A stretch of DNA of 51,415 nucleotides, from assembly GCA_012523605.1 (NCBI GenBank), contig JAAYTY010000044.1:1-51415 (forward strand), written 5' to 3'. This DNA is from Candidatus Fermentibacterota bacterium. Lineage in GTDB: Bacteria; Fermentibacterota; Fermentibacteria; Fermentibacterales; Fermentibacteraceae. Both the position numbers and the translations under genes were made by a program. Shown one piece after another: positions 1 to 8,171 of the stretch; position 1 is the stretch's first letter, and every line of letters begins with the position of its first letter. The notes beneath the pieces are model-generated. The model was not told the DNA's origin and ran no database searches. It saw only the letters and a program-made list of their open reading frames with translations.

Positions 1-45
1 CGTGAACAGCGCCGGGAGAGCAACGAAGCCGAGGTTCATCGGCAT
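1..45 (-). CDS. 5' end of a truncated CDS (begins MPMNLGFVALPALFT), probably the next hydrogenase operon membrane subunit
   Basis: ATG overlaps the stop of the large subunit gene; only about 15 codons visible, hydrophobic. Confidence 0.4.
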   Translation of the reverse strand, partial: MPMNLGFVALPALFT

Positions 46-1220
46 CCCAGCCTCCTCCTGATCAGTTCCGTCTTCTCGCGCGACATCCTCAGGAGATCGG
101 CGCCGTCGAACATCCTCCTGCCGCGGGGGTCCACCACGGCGACTCGCTCGGTGCAGCAGTAGCATGGATCTATCGCCGCAAGGATGATGGTAGCGTCGGT
201 TACGGTGTAGCCGACTATCGTGGCCTTGTATGTAGGCAGGTTCATGAAGGTCGGCGCCCTCACCTTGTGCCTGATGACCCTGTTCGTGCCGTCGCTTCTC
301 ACGTAGTGAAAGGTTTCGCCCCTGGGGGCCTCCACGTGGCCGATGCCTTCGCCCGGGGGGATATCCTCGATGTTCGCGTCTATCTCGGTGTCCGGCAGGT
401 TCTGGAGGCAGTATTTCATGATCTTCACGGATTCGAACGTCTCGAGGATTCGGACGACCGCCTTGTCGAACACGTCGCCGTTCTGCGTCACGATCATGTC
501 CCAGTCCATCTGGTCATACGCGCCGTACGGCGAGTCCTTGCGGACATCCCTGGCCACGCCGGAAGCCCGCGACGTGGGGCCGAGCGCGCTGAACTCGATG
601 GCCTTGTCCCTGGTGAGGATGCCGATGCCCTTCAGCCTCGCGTGGAGGACAGGGTCGTCCAGCACGGCCTTCTTTATCATCTCCAGGGTGGGGACGATGG
701 AGTCGATCTTGGCGATCACCACGGGGATGTCCTCGGACTTTATATCCCTCCGGACGCCTCCCGGCTTGAACATGGCGTAGTTGTTGCGGTTTCCGGAGAG
801 TATCTCCATGCAGTCGAGGATCTCCTCGCGCAGCTTCCAGGCCCACATGTACACGGTGTTGTATCCCAGGAAGTGTCCCGCCAGGCCCAGCCAGAGGAGA
901 TGCGAATGTATCCGCTCTCCCTCGGCGATGATGGTGCGGATGTACTTCGCCCTCATCGGTACTTCCATGGGGAACACGTCTTCCACGGCGCGAACGTAGG
1001 CGAAGGGATGGCTGGTGGAGCAAATCCCGCAGATCCGCTCGATCACGAAGGTGCTGTTGTCGAAGCTCCTGGATTCCGAGAGCTTCTCGATGCCTCTGTG
1101 ATTGTAGCCTATGCGGACATCCACCCCCACCACGGTCTCGCCCTCGACGGTGAGGGTGAAGAACTCCGGTTCCTCCTGGAGAGGATGGTAGGGGCCGATG
1201 GGGATTATCGTCTTCGCCAT
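36..1220 (-). CDS. Group 4-type [NiFe] hydrogenase large subunit (NuoD/EchE/HycE-like)
   Basis: MAKTIIPIGPYHP start; N-terminal RICGIC and C-terminal DPCYCCTER nickel-ligand motifs both intact. Confidence 0.93.
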   Translation of the reverse strand: MAKTIIPIGPYHPLQEEPEFFTLTVEGETVVGVDVRIGYNHRGIEKLSESRSFDNSTFVIERICGICSTSHPFAYVRAVEDVFPMEVPMRAKYIRTIIAEGERIHSHLLWLGLAGHFLGYNTVYMWAWKLREEILDCMEILSGNRNNYAMFKPGGVRRDIKSEDIPVVIAKIDSIVPTLEMIKKAVLDDPVLHARLKGIGILTRDKAIEFSALGPTSRASGVARDVRKDSPYGAYDQMDWDMIVTQNGDVFDKAVVRILETFESVKIMKYCLQNLPDTEIDANIEDIPPGEGIGHVEAPRGETFHYVRSDGTNRVIRHKVRAPTFMNLPTYKATIVGYTVTDATIILAAIDPCYCCTERVAVVDPRGRRMFDGADLLRMSREKTELIRRRLGCR

Positions 1221-1693
1221 CACACACCCCTGTCGCGGATCGCGGAGGGATCCCACTCGCGGTAGTCCTGCCTGAGAGGATAGACACCCTCGGGCCAGCT
1301 GTCGGGAAGGAGAAGCCTGCGGGGGTCGGGATGGTCTATGAACTCGATGCCCAGCAGTTCGTGCATCTCCCGCTCGATCCAGTTGACAGCCTCGATGTGC
1401 CTCCCGAGCGACTGGATGCGGGGGGCTTCCCTGGGGAGCTTCACTCTGACGCTGATAAGCAGGTCTATGTCCTCCACGGTGAAGTGGTAGAGGATCTCGA
1501 AGCAGTCGGGCATGTCTATCCCGGAAGCGATGTTGAACCTCGCGCCGAGGTCCCTGAACAGGTAGAGGCCCACGCACACGACGGCTCCCGGCCTGATCTC
1601 CATGTAGACCCTGTTCGGCGACTTGTCGAAGAGCTCGATGATGTCGTCTGAGAACCTGGTTTTCAGATCCTCGAGAACCCGGGCGCGCGTCAT
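1220..1693 (-). CDS. NuoC/EchD-like 30 kDa hydrogenase subunit
   Basis: MTRARVLEDLK... with VNWIEREMHELLGIEFIDHPDPRRLLLPDSW, typical NuoC C-terminus; overlaps both neighbours. Confidence 0.9.
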   Translation of the reverse strand: MTRARVLEDLKTRFSDDIIELFDKSPNRVYMEIRPGAVVCVGLYLFRDLGARFNIASGIDMPDCFEILYHFTVEDIDLLISVRVKLPREAPRIQSLGRHIEAVNWIEREMHELLGIEFIDHPDPRRLLLPDSWPEGVYPLRQDYREWDPSAIRDRGV

Positions 1694-2115
1694 GCTCCTC
1701 CTCCGACCTTGCCGATGAGCTTCACGACCCCTGCCATTATGGCCTCGGGCTTGGGCGGGCAGCCCGGGATGTACACATCGACCGGTATGATGCGGTCGAG
1801 CGGTACAGGGCAGTTGTAGCTGTCCACGAAAAGCCCCCTGGAGCCCGTGCATGTTCCGATCCCGACCACGAGGCACGGCTTGGGCACCTGTTCGTAGAGC
1901 CGCTTCAGGCGCTCGACCGACATCCTGTTGCACGAGCCTGTGACGAGGAGCACGTCGGCGTGCTTGATGCTTCCGACGAGAAGCATTCCGAAGCGCTCTA
2001 TGTCGAATCTGGGCGTGAGACAGTCCAGCGTCTCGATGTCGCAGTTGTTGCAGCTTCCAGTGGAGAGATGGAACACCCAGGGTGACTTGAGAAGCGCCTT
2101 GAGTGTCATGCTCAT
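1690..2115 (-). CDS. NuoB/EchC-like [NiFe] hydrogenase small subunit
   Basis: GSCNNCDIE, TGSCNR and PGCPPKPEAI cluster-binding motifs. Confidence 0.93.
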   Translation of the reverse strand: MSMTLKALLKSPWVFHLSTGSCNNCDIETLDCLTPRFDIERFGMLLVGSIKHADVLLVTGSCNRMSVERLKRLYEQVPKPCLVVGIGTCTGSRGLFVDSYNCPVPLDRIIPVDVYIPGCPPKPEAIMAGVVKLIGKVGGGA

Positions 2116-2130
2116 GTGTTCCCCCCTCCC

Positions 2131-3057
2131 CTACAGGCCGAGGAAGGCCAGGACCACCGCGGCGGCGGCGGCGATCGTGACCGGCCCCCAGAAGAACCTG
2201 AGGGCCTGATCGATTCTCACCCTGGGATTGGTGTTCCTGATGACGGTGACCAGCGCGACCAGCCCCACGAACTTGAGTACCGTCCAGAGTATCTCGATGC
2301 CGTCGAACCTGAAACCGCCCAGGAACATCACGGACAGGAAAAACGGCAGGACGAAGAGCAGCATGTTCTTGGTGAGCTTGAAGACGGCCAGTGGAGCGCC
2401 GGAGTACTCTATGAAAACTCCGCCCGCGAGCTCGGTCTCGGCCTCAGGTGCGTCGAAGGGCACGAGCGCGAGCTTCGCCTGCATGCAGAGTATCGCCACG
2501 GCGAGGGCTATCGCGCCGGACAGCGAAGACGCCATCGCACCATAGGCGGCCTGGTCTGCCAGTATGTCGCCGAGCCTCATTGCAAATCCGCTCTGGATGA
2601 CAGGAACCAATATCGCCAGCACGAAGGGGAGTTCGTACGCCATCACGAGCTTCATCTCGCGGGAGGAGCCCAGGCTTGCATAGGGGTTCTTCGAGGCGAA
2701 CCCGCCCATGATGATGCCCATGGAGGGGATGGTGAGGAGATAGAGAACGACTATCCAGTCCCCCGCGAAGCCGCCGGAGGAGAGCTGGTTCACCCACAGC
2801 ACGGTCGAAACGGCAGCCACGGCGCAGAAGCCCAAGAGGGGCGCCGAGAGGAACGCGGCCCTGGATACGCCGGCGGGGACGAGAGTCTCCTTGCCCATCA
2901 GCTTCACGATGTCCGTGAAGGGCTGCAGGGGGGGCGGCCCCACCCGGTACTGGACTCTCGCGGTGACTTTCCTGTCCACCCAGCTTGCAGCCATTCCGGC
3001 GACCGCGGTGATCACCACTCCGAACAGGAGCAGGTCGAGCAGGAAGAAGCCGGTCAT
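2131..3057 (-). CDS. NuoH/EchB-like membrane subunit
   Basis: Multiple TM segments; VQYRVGPPPLQPFTDIVKLMGKE and APEAETELAGGVFIEYSG motifs. Confidence 0.92.
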   Translation of the reverse strand: MTGFFLLDLLLFGVVITAVAGMAASWVDRKVTARVQYRVGPPPLQPFTDIVKLMGKETLVPAGVSRAAFLSAPLLGFCAVAAVSTVLWVNQLSSGGFAGDWIVVLYLLTIPSMGIIMGGFASKNPYASLGSSREMKLVMAYELPFVLAILVPVIQSGFAMRLGDILADQAAYGAMASSLSGAIALAVAILCMQAKLALVPFDAPEAETELAGGVFIEYSGAPLAVFKLTKNMLLFVLPFFLSVMFLGGFRFDGIEILWTVLKFVGLVALVTVIRNTNPRVRIDQALRFFWGPVTIAAAAAVVLAFLGL

Positions 3058-3632
3058 GAGTTCTCCCTGCGCCAGTGGGTCGAATGCACGACAAGCCTCC
3101 GCCCGACCCGGAAGGTGTTCTCACCGAGGTCCGTGTCGCCGGGTATCAGCCTTATCGCGCCGTAAGGACATGTCTTCATGCAGACGGGCTCGCCGGCATT
3201 CCGCCGGTCGATGCAGAAGTCGCAGTTATTCACGAATCGGGGAAGGAGTTCGGGATAGATGGTACCGTAGGGGCAGGCATGCGAGCATGATCTGCAGTTC
3301 ACGCAGCGCATGGCATGACGCACTAGCATCCTGTCGAGGCCCTCCATCTGCTCCAGGGCCTCGCGGGGGCAGGCCTTCACGCAGTGAGGCTCCTCGCATC
3401 TGCGGCAGACGAGGGAGTACGTGGCGAGCTCGATGGCGGAGATCATTCCGTTGTTCATGCCGCTGTGGAAGGGGTAGCTGCACTCGACCACGCACTTCCT
3501 GCACACCTCGCCCGTGCAGATGTCCAGGTCTATGAAGAGCCTCGCATCAGGTCCGGCGGGGTTCGAGAGGTCCAGGCCGCCGTGGAGCTGTGCGACCGAA
3601 GTGCAGTCCCTGCAGTCCCTGTCTAGTCCCAT
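3054..3632 (-). CDS. Multi-cluster 4Fe-4S ferredoxin-type electron transfer subunit (HycB-like)
   Basis: Repeated Cys motifs (CRRCEEPHCVKACP, CVNCRSCSHACPYG, CDFCIDRRNAGEPVCMKTCPYG); start placed inside a longer open frame, overlapping the upstream gene. Confidence 0.85.
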   Translation of the reverse strand: MGLDRDCRDCTSVAQLHGGLDLSNPAGPDARLFIDLDICTGEVCRKCVVECSYPFHSGMNNGMISAIELATYSLVCRRCEEPHCVKACPREALEQMEGLDRMLVRHAMRCVNCRSCSHACPYGTIYPELLPRFVNNCDFCIDRRNAGEPVCMKTCPYGAIRLIPGDTDLGENTFRVGRRLVVHSTHWRRENS

Positions 3633-4444
3633 ATCCCCGGGAACTCCTTGATAGCGGCGTACGTGAATACCGGGCCGTCCTTGCAGCAGTAGAAGTTCCC
3701 CAGCCGGCAGTGCCCGCACTTGCCGAAGCCGCAGGACATGTTCTTCTCCATGGACAGGTAGATGTTCTCGTCCCGGAAGCCCAGCGAGAGGAAGCTCTTC
3801 GTCACGAACTTCATCATTACGGGCGGGCCGCAGGCCACTCCGACGGCCTTCGAAACGTCCACTCCATCGAAGTCCATTATCGTGGTGACCAGCCCTACCG
3901 CACACTCGCGCGTCCCGTCGCTCCTGTCCACCGTGAGCCTCATATCCAGCTCCGGTTTCGACGCCCAGGAGTTGATCTCCTCCCAGTAGAGGAAGTCGGA
4001 GGGAGTGCGGCAACCCGCCCGGTAGACCAGCTTGCCCAGATCCTTCCGCATGTCGAACAGCGAGTACATCAGGGTGCGCAGGGGGGCGAGGCCCACTCCG
4101 CCGCCCACGACGAATACGTCCCTTCCCCGGAATGCGTCGAGAGGATAGCCCTTTCCATAGGGCCCCCTGACGCCCACCCGGTCGCCCGGTTTCAATGTGT
4201 GGATGGCCTCGGTTACCCTGCCGACGCGGACTATTGTGAACTCTATCGTTTCCTTGATCTTGCAGAAGGAAGACGGCGTGAACGGCGCTTCTCCGACGCC
4301 GGGGACCGATACCTGCATGAACTGCCCGGGCAGGAAGGAAAGCTCGCGTACGGGGCGGAGCTTGAAGGTTCTGATGGCGGGAGTCTCGACCTTGACGTCG
4401 AGGACTTCGCACTCGACGGAGGAGTACGGGGTCTTTTCAGTCAC
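3623..4444 (-). CDS. Sulfhydrogenase gamma / anaerobic sulfite reductase B-like FAD/NAD(P)-binding oxidoreductase (HydG-like)
   Basis: FNR-type fold; GGGVGLAPLRTLMY nucleotide site; C-terminal 2Fe-2S motif CGFGKCGHCRLGNFYCCKDGPVF. Confidence 0.9.
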   Translation of the reverse strand: MTEKTPYSSVECEVLDVKVETPAIRTFKLRPVRELSFLPGQFMQVSVPGVGEAPFTPSSFCKIKETIEFTIVRVGRVTEAIHTLKPGDRVGVRGPYGKGYPLDAFRGRDVFVVGGGVGLAPLRTLMYSLFDMRKDLGKLVYRAGCRTPSDFLYWEEINSWASKPELDMRLTVDRSDGTRECAVGLVTTIMDFDGVDVSKAVGVACGPPVMMKFVTKSFLSLGFRDENIYLSMEKNMSCGFGKCGHCRLGNFYCCKDGPVFTYAAIKEFPGIWD

Positions 4445-5462
4445 CTGCCAGCTTCCGCAGCACTCGCTTTATATCGATCTTTCCGGGACACGCGGAAGTG
4501 CATCTTCCGCAGCCCGTGCAGGCGATCATGCCCCCGGTGGCGGGGAAGAACTCGAATTTCTTCTCGAAGCGGTTGCGCAGGCGCATCCACAGGCGCTCAC
4601 GAGGATTTGCTCCTCCGGCGACGCGGGCGAAGTCGTTCAGAAGGCAGGAGTCCCAGACCCTGAAACGGCTGAAGCCCCTGTCGTTCTTCTGATCGTACAG
4701 GAGGAAGCAGTGGCAGGTAGGGCAGATGGTGTTGCAGGCGCCGCACTCCACGCAGGTGGAGGCCTCCTCGGCCCACAGCGGCGAATCGTAGTGATGCACG
4801 ACCCGTCCGGCCAAGTCCTTCCCGTTCGGAGTGCCCGTCGCCGCGACGTTGGACTCGACCATCGCCTTCACCTCCGACCTGGCGGCATCCCTTGCCGCGG
4901 TCAGGCCGGAGGGTGCTTCCTCGAAGAGATCGGGATGGGCATCGAGCACGGCCTGCCCCTTTGCAGAGCCGGCCTCGACGAGATACCCGCCGTCCACCGG
5001 AGAGAGATTGAGGTCGAAGAGGCCCTGCGGATGCGGCTGGAGGCCCAGAGCCGTGCAGAAGCAGGTCTCCAGCGCCGTGGTGCAGTCGGATGAGATGACG
5101 AGGCTGGTCTCCCTGAGACGCCTGTATGTCGGATCCCCGTACTCCGGGTCCATGAAGACCTGGTCGAGTATGCGGAAACCCTGCAAGTCGCAGGCCTTGG
5201 CGCCGATAATGCAGAGGGGGCGGGTCCTGGTTCCGGGAGGAGCGCTGTCGAAGCCGTCGGATACCCTCTCGCGCCCCATGAAGAAAAAGGCCTTCACGGG
5301 ATCGACGGTTCTCACGCCTCCGAGCTCGGCCTTCTGTATCGGTGTCAGGGCGGAATTAGTGAAACTCGATCCCGAGTAACCCGGATAGGGGAAGTAGATC
5401 TCGTAGTTCCTGCCCAGGGCTTCGAACAGACGGTGACTTCTGCTCAAGCTCAGGAAGTTCAT
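4437..5462 (-). CDS. Sulfhydrogenase beta / AsrA-like 4Fe-4S protein (HydB-like)
   Basis: CVECGACNTICPTCHCF and CTGCGRCTSACPGKIDI motifs; start at MNFLSLSR chosen because the -10 box lies 7 nt upstream (alternative ATG at 5474). Confidence 0.88.
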   Translation of the reverse strand: MNFLSLSRSHRLFEALGRNYEIYFPYPGYSGSSFTNSALTPIQKAELGGVRTVDPVKAFFFMGRERVSDGFDSAPPGTRTRPLCIIGAKACDLQGFRILDQVFMDPEYGDPTYRRLRETSLVISSDCTTALETCFCTALGLQPHPQGLFDLNLSPVDGGYLVEAGSAKGQAVLDAHPDLFEEAPSGLTAARDAARSEVKAMVESNVAATGTPNGKDLAGRVVHHYDSPLWAEEASTCVECGACNTICPTCHCFLLYDQKNDRGFSRFRVWDSCLLNDFARVAGGANPRERLWMRLRNRFEKKFEFFPATGGMIACTGCGRCTSACPGKIDIKRVLRKLAGD

Positions 5463-5469
5463 GGGCGGG

Positions 5470-5498
5470 TACATAAGGGGGGGCAGCCGGGGTGTCAA
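5470..5498 (-). promoter_or_regulatory. Predicted sigma70-type promoter of the hydrogenase operon: TTGACA-N17-TATGTA
   Basis: Read directly on minus strand: -35 at 5493-5498, -10 at 5470-5475, spacer 17 nt, then CCCGCCC-ATG. Confidence 0.6.
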
Positions 5499-5626
5499 TG
5501 TCCTCGCCGAGCAGTGCGCGGTTTCACGAACCGGAATCAGCAGAAGCCGGTCACCCCGACGTCCGACACGCCATTGAAGAGGCGTTTCTCCATGCACTGC
5601 GCACGGCAGTTCCGCCCTGGGTTCAC

Positions 5627-5656
5627 TTGACGGCGGTCTTTCCCTGCGGATATCTC
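5627..5656 (+). promoter_or_regulatory. Candidate promoter for the ferredoxin/AOR operon: TTGACG-N18-TATCTC
   Basis: -35-like TTGACG 5627-5632, -10-like TATCTC 5651-5656, 21 nt before ATG at 5678. Confidence 0.4.
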
Positions 5657-5677
5657 CGTCGGCCGGAAAACCGTTCC

Positions 5678-6175
5678 ATGCGGAGGAACAACTTGAAGAA
5701 GCTCTTCGTGAATCCCGTTCCATGCACGGCCTGCCTCTGCTGCCAGACCGTATGCGCGCTCTGCCGCACGGGCCAGCAGGACCGGGATGGAGCCGTGATA
5801 CGGGTTGCCGTGGATGTCTTCGGAGGCGATCACAGGCTTGCATGGTGCCGGCAGTGCGAAGACGCTCCCTGCGCCTCCGCGTGTCCGGCCGGTGCGATCC
5901 TGCAGGATTCCACGACGGGTGCCTGGACGGTGGACCGGAAGCTCTGCACATCATGCAAGGCCTGTGTCGCCGCCTGCCCCTGCGGGGCGATGTTCTGGAA
6001 TCCGTCGGCCGGGAGGCCCGAGAAGTGCGATCTCTGCGGCGGTTCGCCGCGCTGCGCCGCCGCCTGCGCCTTCGGGGCAGTCCGGTTCCTCGATCCGGAT
6101 GATCCGGAAGCCGGCTTCGAGGGCATGCCGCCGAGCGAGCAGGATCCGCTGCTCGGACGCGGTCCTTCGGAGTAA
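5678..6175 (+). CDS. Four-cluster (16Fe) polyferredoxin
   Basis: CTACLCCQTVC, CRQCEDAPCASACP, CTSCKACVAACPCG, CDLCGGSPRCAAAC; adjacent to AOR gene. Confidence 0.85.
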   Translation: MRRNNLKKLFVNPVPCTACLCCQTVCALCRTGQQDRDGAVIRVAVDVFGGDHRLAWCRQCEDAPCASACPAGAILQDSTTGAWTVDRKLCTSCKACVAACPCGAMFWNPSAGRPEKCDLCGGSPRCAAACAFGAVRFLDPDDPEAGFEGMPPSEQDPLLGRGPSE

Positions 6176-6179
6176 GGGC

Positions 6180-8171
6180 ATGGCGCCGCGGGGGGGATAT
6201 GCCGGCAGCCTTCTGAGAGTGGATCTGACCACCCGCCGCATCGAGAGACAGGACACCTCGGACTACCTTCCGGAATGGTACGGGGGCAGGGCTCTCGGGG
6301 CGCGCATGGCCTGGGACGGGATACGTCCCGGCACGGGCGCGTTCGACCCCGGCAACGTACTGATGATACTCGCCGGCCCCCTCGCGGGCACCGCCGCACC
6401 CTTCTCGGGCCGTACAACCGTATGCGGCATCTCCGCCCAGGGCCACCCCAGGGAATGGTTCACCAGATCGTCGTTCGGCGGACACTGGGGTCCCGAGCTC
6501 AAGCACGCCGGGTTCGACGGCGTCGTTATCACGGGCCGTTCCGAGGATCCGGCCGTACTCCGCATCGATGACGGCCGTTGTACCATCGAGGACGCCCGGC
6601 ATCTCCGGGGACATGGCATATACGCAACTCAGAAGGCGCTGGGCGGAGCTTCCGGCGCCTGGAAGGTGCTGGCGATCGGGCCTGCGGGTGAGCGGCTTTC
6701 GAGGATAGCCATAGCAGCGACCGAGACCGAGAGCGCCTCCGGCCAGGGGGGCTTCGGCGCAGTCATGGGATCGAAGAATCTCAAGGCGGTCGCCGTGCGC
6801 GGGAGCAGGCCGATCCCCGTGGCGAGACCGCAGCGGTTCGCGGAGGTGTGCGAGCTCGTGAGGCGCGAAGCGCACGGCTCGCACGGATGGCCGCACGAGC
6901 CGAGGCTCGACCCCGGGAAGGTCTGCAGGTACGGTCAGAAGTTCCAGGCCTGCACCGAGGGCTGTGCGGTGAGGTGCTTCGACGCACGGTTCTACACGAC
7001 CGTCCCCGCGGTGCTCCAGCGGGGCAGGATTCTCTCCGGACAGATGGACTGCGTGGCGGGGCTGTTCCCGGGGATGCCGGGCGGCTTCTACGACTGGAAG
7101 CTGGGCTTCGAGGCAGGATTCGAGATAGGCCAGATAGCCAACGACGAGGGCCTGAACCACTGGGAGATCCTCATAGGCATGGCGCCGTGGCTCAGATACA
7201 TGCGCGACGACGGCATCCTGCGGGAGGTGGACGGAGTGGAGATCGATCTCGACTCGCCTGCCTTCTGGGCCCACCTCCTGACCGGGATTTCGCGGAGGCA
7301 GGGCGAGGTGAGGTCCGCGCTCGCCGAGGGCATCGTGCGCGCCTGCGACATACTCGGGCTGGGGCACTCGAGGATGAGGCAGCTCTTCCCGGCCTGGGGC
7401 TACGCAGGCCACTGGGACGGTCACGGCGACAGGATCAACTACGTCTTCTTCCCCTACTGGGTGGTCAGCGCGGTGCAGTGGGCGGTGGATACGCGCGATC
7501 CGATCTCCAGCGCCCATGGATACGCTCAGAACATAATGGGGTGGAGCAGGATATGCTCCCCATACCACGGTCTGGAGTGGTCCAGGATCATGGAGGTGTC
7601 AGCAAGAGTGTATGGCACCACCGCATCCGCCGACCCCCTGGGCGGCTACTCGGGGAAGGCCTTTCCGGCGTGGTGGGAGGGCAACCGTTCCGTGATGAAG
7701 GACTCTCTTCCGGTGGGAGATCAGGTATTCCCCCGGATCTACTCCGTGAAGACGCCCGACAACTTCGCGAGAGCCGGCGACATGGAGGGGCCTTCCTTCG
7801 AGAGGAACATGTTCGCCGCGCTCACGGGCATGGACTGGGACGACCGCGAGATGGAAGCCGCGTCCGACAGGGTGATACAGCTCGAGCGTGCGTTCCATGT
7901 CAGGAACCATTCGAGGTGCAGGGCCGACGACGAGTCCCTCGTCCCATACTTCGAGGAGGAGGAATACCTGGTGAATCCCCTGATCGGCGAGAGGCGGAGG
8001 CTCGACGCCGGTTCGTTCGGTTCCGTCATGGACGAGTACTACGCACTCAGGGGCTGGGACAGAGCCACCGGGCGCCCCACCAGGGAGACACTCGAGAAGT
8101 CCGGCCTTGGAACCGAGGCGGATGAGCTGGGAGTTCTGGGCCTCCTCCCCGCACACGGGGACGAGGGATGA
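6180..8171 (+). CDS. Aldehyde:ferredoxin oxidoreductase (AOR) family tungstopterin enzyme
   Basis: N-terminal GYAGSLLRVDLTTRRIE..., GGRALGARMAWDGI, GQGGFGAVMGSKNLKAVAVRG; full-length about 663 aa. Confidence 0.92.
   Translation: MAPRGGYAGSLLRVDLTTRRIERQDTSDYLPEWYGGRALGARMAWDGIRPGTGAFDPGNVLMILAGPLAGTAAPFSGRTTVCGISAQGHPREWFTRSSFGGHWGPELKHAGFDGVVITGRSEDPAVLRIDDGRCTIEDARHLRGHGIYATQKALGGASGAWKVLAIGPAGERLSRIAIAATETESASGQGGFGAVMGSKNLKAVAVRGSRPIPVARPQRFAEVCELVRREAHGSHGWPHEPRLDPGKVCRYGQKFQACTEGCAVRCFDARFYTTVPAVLQRGRILSGQMDCVAGLFPGMPGGFYDWKLGFEAGFEIGQIANDEGLNHWEILIGMAPWLRYMRDDGILREVDGVEIDLDSPAFWAHLLTGISRRQGEVRSALAEGIVRACDILGLGHSRMRQLFPAWGYAGHWDGHGDRINYVFFPYWVVSAVQWAVDTRDPISSAHGYAQNIMGWSRICSPYHGLEWSRIMEVSARVYGTTASADPLGGYSGKAFPAWWEGNRSVMKDSLPVGDQVFPRIYSVKTPDNFARAGDMEGPSFERNMFAALTGMDWDDREMEAASDRVIQLERAFHVRNHSRCRADDESLVPYFEEEEYLVNPLIGERRRLDAGSFGSVMDEYYALRGWDRATGRPTRETLEKSGLGTEADELGVLGLLPAHGDEG

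Noticed and set aside
267-1265. Long plus-strand ORFs antisense to the hydrogenase genes (267-1265, 343-780, 2116-3165 and similar)
   Set aside because: Translations are low-complexity and lack family motifs, while the opposite strand encodes clear conserved proteins; expected in high-GC DNA.
5463-7568. N-terminal two-thirds of the 1043-aa minus ORF 4437-7568
   Set aside because: Only the C-terminal portion is HydB-like; the rest is antisense to the polyferredoxin and AOR genes and lies upstream of a strong promoter.
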